Below, in pieces: positions 14,168 through 16,115 of a stretch of DNA of 16,115 nt. The notes under the pieces are model-generated. The model did no database searches and was not told the origin of the DNA. It saw nothing but the letters and a program-made list of their open reading frames with translations. The first letter of the stretch is position 1. The number at the start of each line of letters is the position of its first letter. A program made the translations under genes and the position numbers. Origin of the DNA: JACRBK01 sp964427955 (GTDB taxonomy: Bacteria > Chloroflexota > Anaerolineae > Aggregatilineales > Aggregatilineaceae); contig CAYRWY010000093.1 of the NCBI GenBank assembly GCA_964427955.1, forward strand, positions 1 through 16,115, given 5' to 3'.

Positions 14168-16042
14168 ATGACCTCTATTTTGAACCTTTTACCACAGCCT
14201 CAGCGATTGACACCGGCTGGAGGAACCTACACCCTGCCGCCCGCTGGCTTGATCGCGCTCCATGTCCCCCGCCCTGCCGATCTGTTGTTTACCGCGCGGC
14301 GGGCGCAGGCGGTCTTGCAGCAGTACGCCGGAGCGAATTGGGAGATCGCGGGAGGCGATCTGCCGGGCGAGTTGATCCTCAGTATCGACGCTACGGCGCT
14401 GCGCCCGGAAGGCTACCGCCTGACCATCGACGCGAGCGGCATCCGGATCGCGGCCCATGATGCTCCCGGCGCGTTCTACGGCGTGGCGACGCTGGTCCAG
14501 CTCATCCAGACGCACGGGCGCGAGCTGCCCTGCCTGGTGATCGAAGACTGGCCGGACTTCGCGGCGCGCGGCGTTTTGCTGGACATCAGCCGGGACAAAG
14601 TGCCGACGATGGAAACGCTGTATCACCTGATCGACCTGCTGGCAGGCTGGAAGGTCAACCAGTTCCAGCTTTACACCGAGCACACCTTCGCCTACCGGAA
14701 CCACCGCGACGTGTGGGAACACGCGTCGCCCCTGACGGCGGAGGAGATCCTGGCGCTGGACGCCTACTGCCGCGACCGCTACATCGATCTGGTGCCCAAC
14801 CAGAACAGCTTCGGCCACATGGATCGCTGGGTCAAGCACCCGCGCTACCATCATCTGGCCGAGACCGAAGGCGAGTTCATGTCGATCTGGGGGACGGTCA
14901 TGCCGCCCTTCAGCTTTTCCCCGGCGGTGCCCGCCGCGCTGGACCTGATCGAAGAACTGTACGCCGAACTGCTGCCGAATTTCACCAGCCGCATGTTCAA
15001 CGTCGGCTGCGACGAAACCATCGACCTGGGCCTGGGACGCAGCAAAGCCCTGGTCGAGCAAAAGGGCAAAGGGCGCGTCTACCTGGATGTCCTGCTCGAA
15101 ATCTACCGGCGCGTCCAGCCGTACGGGCACACCATGCAGTTCTGGGGCGACATCATCAACCAGTATCCCGATCTCGTGCCGGAGATCCCGCGCGACACCC
15201 TGGCGCTGGAATGGGGGTACGAGGACGTCCATGATTTTCCAGGCAAAACGAAGCTGTTCGCCGAGTCCGGCGTCCCCTTCTACGTCTGTCCCGGCACCTC
15301 AAGCTGGCGCACGCTGGGCGGACGCACGGACAACTGCATCGGCAATATCCGCAACGCGGTCGAAAATGGCCTGAAGAATGGGGCGGCGGGGGTTTTGAAC
15401 ACCGATTGGGGCGACGTGGGCCACTGGCAAACGCTGCCGATCAGCTACCTGGGCTTCGCCTACGGCGCGGCCCTGAGTTGGGCGCACGCGACGAATACGG
15501 ACCTCGATCTGCCCGCCGCGCTGGACGCTTTCGTGTTCCACACCCGCCGGGGCGGGATGGGCAAGCTGGCCTACGATCTCGGCAATGCGTATCAGGTGCC
15601 GGGCATCATCGTCTCGAACAGCAGCCTGCTGTTCAATCTCTATCACCGCCCCCTGGCTCACCTGCGTGAATCCGCGCCACGTTGGACCGACCCCGCCGAA
15701 CTGTCACTCATCAACGACGACACCCGGTTTGGCGCACGGCTGCGTGAGAGCATCGCGTATATCGAGGGTGTGATGGACCCGTTGGACGAAACCGATCTGA
15801 CGGTGCCGGATGCAGCCCTGATCGCGCGCGAATTCCGGCTGGCGGCCCGAATGCTCATCCACGGGGCGCAGCGCGGGCTGTTCCAACTGTCCGGCAGCAC
15901 GCTGCGCGGACAGGATCTCGCGGCGGACCTGGACGACATCGAGGCCGAATACCGCCAGGTGTGGCTGGCGCGCAACCGTCCCGGCGGGTTGGACGACAGC
16001 GCCACGCGGTTGAGGCAGGCGCGCCGCCTGTACGAAGCGTAG
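14168..16042 (+). CDS. Glycoside hydrolase family 20-like protein (beta-N-acetylhexosaminidase-like)
   Basis: A 624-aa probable exo-glycosidase acting on beta-linked N-acetylhexosamines. An N-terminal GH20b-type alpha/beta domain (about 1-125, ending in APGAFYGVATLVQLI) precedes a TIM barrel opening with ARGVLLDISRDKVPTMETL (133-151). The adjacent catalytic pair of the family is visible as VGCDET (D282, E283), where most members read GGDE. Family logic is substrate-assisted catalysis with Asp orienting the acetamido group and Glu as acid/base. The C-terminal 130 residues are helical and not assignable. There is no signal peptide, so it should act in the cytoplasm on imported or recycled amino sugars. 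The start is ATG 14168, with AAGGA at 14154-14158. A TTG at 14162 would add two residues. It stands alone between a terminator and a new promoter. The exact substrate is not determinable. Confidence 0.8.
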   Translation: MTSILNLLPQPQRLTPAGGTYTLPPAGLIALHVPRPADLLFTARRAQAVLQQYAGANWEIAGGDLPGELILSIDATALRPEGYRLTIDASGIRIAAHDAPGAFYGVATLVQLIQTHGRELPCLVIEDWPDFAARGVLLDISRDKVPTMETLYHLIDLLAGWKVNQFQLYTEHTFAYRNHRDVWEHASPLTAEEILALDAYCRDRYIDLVPNQNSFGHMDRWVKHPRYHHLAETEGEFMSIWGTVMPPFSFSPAVPAALDLIEELYAELLPNFTSRMFNVGCDETIDLGLGRSKALVEQKGKGRVYLDVLLEIYRRVQPYGHTMQFWGDIINQYPDLVPEIPRDTLALEWGYEDVHDFPGKTKLFAESGVPFYVCPGTSSWRTLGGRTDNCIGNIRNAVENGLKNGAAGVLNTDWGDVGHWQTLPISYLGFAYGAALSWAHATNTDLDLPAALDAFVFHTRRGGMGKLAYDLGNAYQVPGIIVSNSSLLFNLYHRPLAHLRESAPRWTDPAELSLINDDTRFGARLRESIAYIEGVMDPLDETDLTVPDAALIAREFRLAARMLIHGAQRGLFQLSGSTLRGQDLAADLDDIEAEYRQVWLARNRPGGLDDSATRLRQARRLYEA

Positions 16043-16047
16043 GGCTT

Positions 16048-16087
16048 TGTCCATTTTGCCGAAATTTTTGACGAATTTCGTTGGACA
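16048..16087. repeat. Nested inverted repeat after the GH20-like gene
   Basis: TGTCCA (16048-16053) and TGGACA (16082-16087) enclose a second perfect pair CGAAATT (16060-16066) and AATTTCG (16074-16080) with loop TTTGACG. The two stems are separated by 6 bases on one side and 1 on the other. It begins 5 bases after the stop codon and has no T-run. It overlaps the -35 of the putative promoter that follows, so it could be an operator, a weak terminator, or both. Confidence 0.5.
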
Positions 16088-16096
16088 TGCTACCTT
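16068..16096 (+). promoter_or_regulatory. Putative extended -10 promoter reading out of the window
   Basis: TTGACG (16068-16073), a 17-base spacer and TACCTT (16091-16096) with TGC directly before it. The ATGCTAC core matches the regulator promoter near 5519-5525. A small hairpin TACCT (16091-16095) / AGGTA (16100-16104) overlaps the -10. Presumably it serves a gene beyond the right edge. Confidence 0.45.
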
Positions 16097-16115
16097 TTTA
16101 GGTAACTTATCGCAC

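Noticed and set aside
14189..15232. 347-codon antisense open frame across the GH20-like gene
   Set aside because: Low-information Val/Asp/Gln-rich translation typical of a shadow frame. The opposite strand carries a coherent two-domain enzyme.
1..16115. CRISPR arrays, IS elements, tRNA or rRNA genes, defence genes
   Set aside because: No spaced direct-repeat array, transposase, integrase, cloverleaf or defence-type domain is visible on either strand.

Overview
The window is GC-rich (roughly 60%) bacterial chromosome. It contains one run of 100 Ns, as left at a scaffold join, so it probably comes from a draft or metagenome assembly. Gene content and protein style suggest Chloroflexota, perhaps an Anaerolineae-type lineage: a pyrBCDEF cluster with a CAD-like dihydroorotase and a type 2 OMP decarboxylase, a regulator with a C-terminal ArsR-like HTH, and a LivM with a large N-terminal extension. 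That assignment is inference from memory of such genomes, not a search result.

Region 1 (1-5448) is a tight pyrimidine operon on the + strand: pyrB, pyrC, pyrD, pyrE, pyrF and a HAD-family phosphatase. Most junctions overlap (GTGA, ATGA) or leave 4-25 bases. Together the pyr enzymes turn carbamoyl phosphate and aspartate into UMP. An intrinsic terminator ends only 16 bases before the pyrB start codon, which looks like an attenuator. A second, GC-rich terminator closes the operon. pyrD is interrupted by the N run, and the hidden part is probably longer than 100 bases.

Region 2 (5449-6907) holds a promoter flanked by two copies of a TTCCC-N8-GGGAA inverted repeat. It drives a 359-aa ArsR-type regulator (long N-terminal domain, C-terminal winged helix) and a translationally coupled 78-aa helical protein of unknown role. 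The repeats look like autoregulatory operators.

Region 3 (6911-8047, minus strand) is alanine racemase (alr), convergent with the small protein and divergent from the next operon.

Region 4 (8048-14101) is a complete branched-chain amino-acid-type ABC importer in the order binding protein, livH, livM, livG, livF. It has a structured 5' leader, a 10-bp stem-loop between the binding-protein gene and livH, and a strong terminator. The LivM homologue is about twice the usual size, with about 370 extra N-terminal residues that contain membrane segments.

Region 5 (14102-16115) is a monocistronic cytoplasmic GH20-like glycosidase with its own TATAAT promoter. It is followed by an inverted repeat and a probable extended -10 promoter that fires out of the right edge. 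There are no tRNA or rRNA genes, CRISPR arrays or insertion sequences, and no gene-free stretch exceeds 300 bases. The longest is the 221 bases between alr and the binding-protein gene. I see no clear new multi-gene defence or mobile system. The most unusual items are the enlarged LivM, the paired operators around the regulator promoter, the mixed-class PyrD active site, and the CAD-like dihydroorotase.
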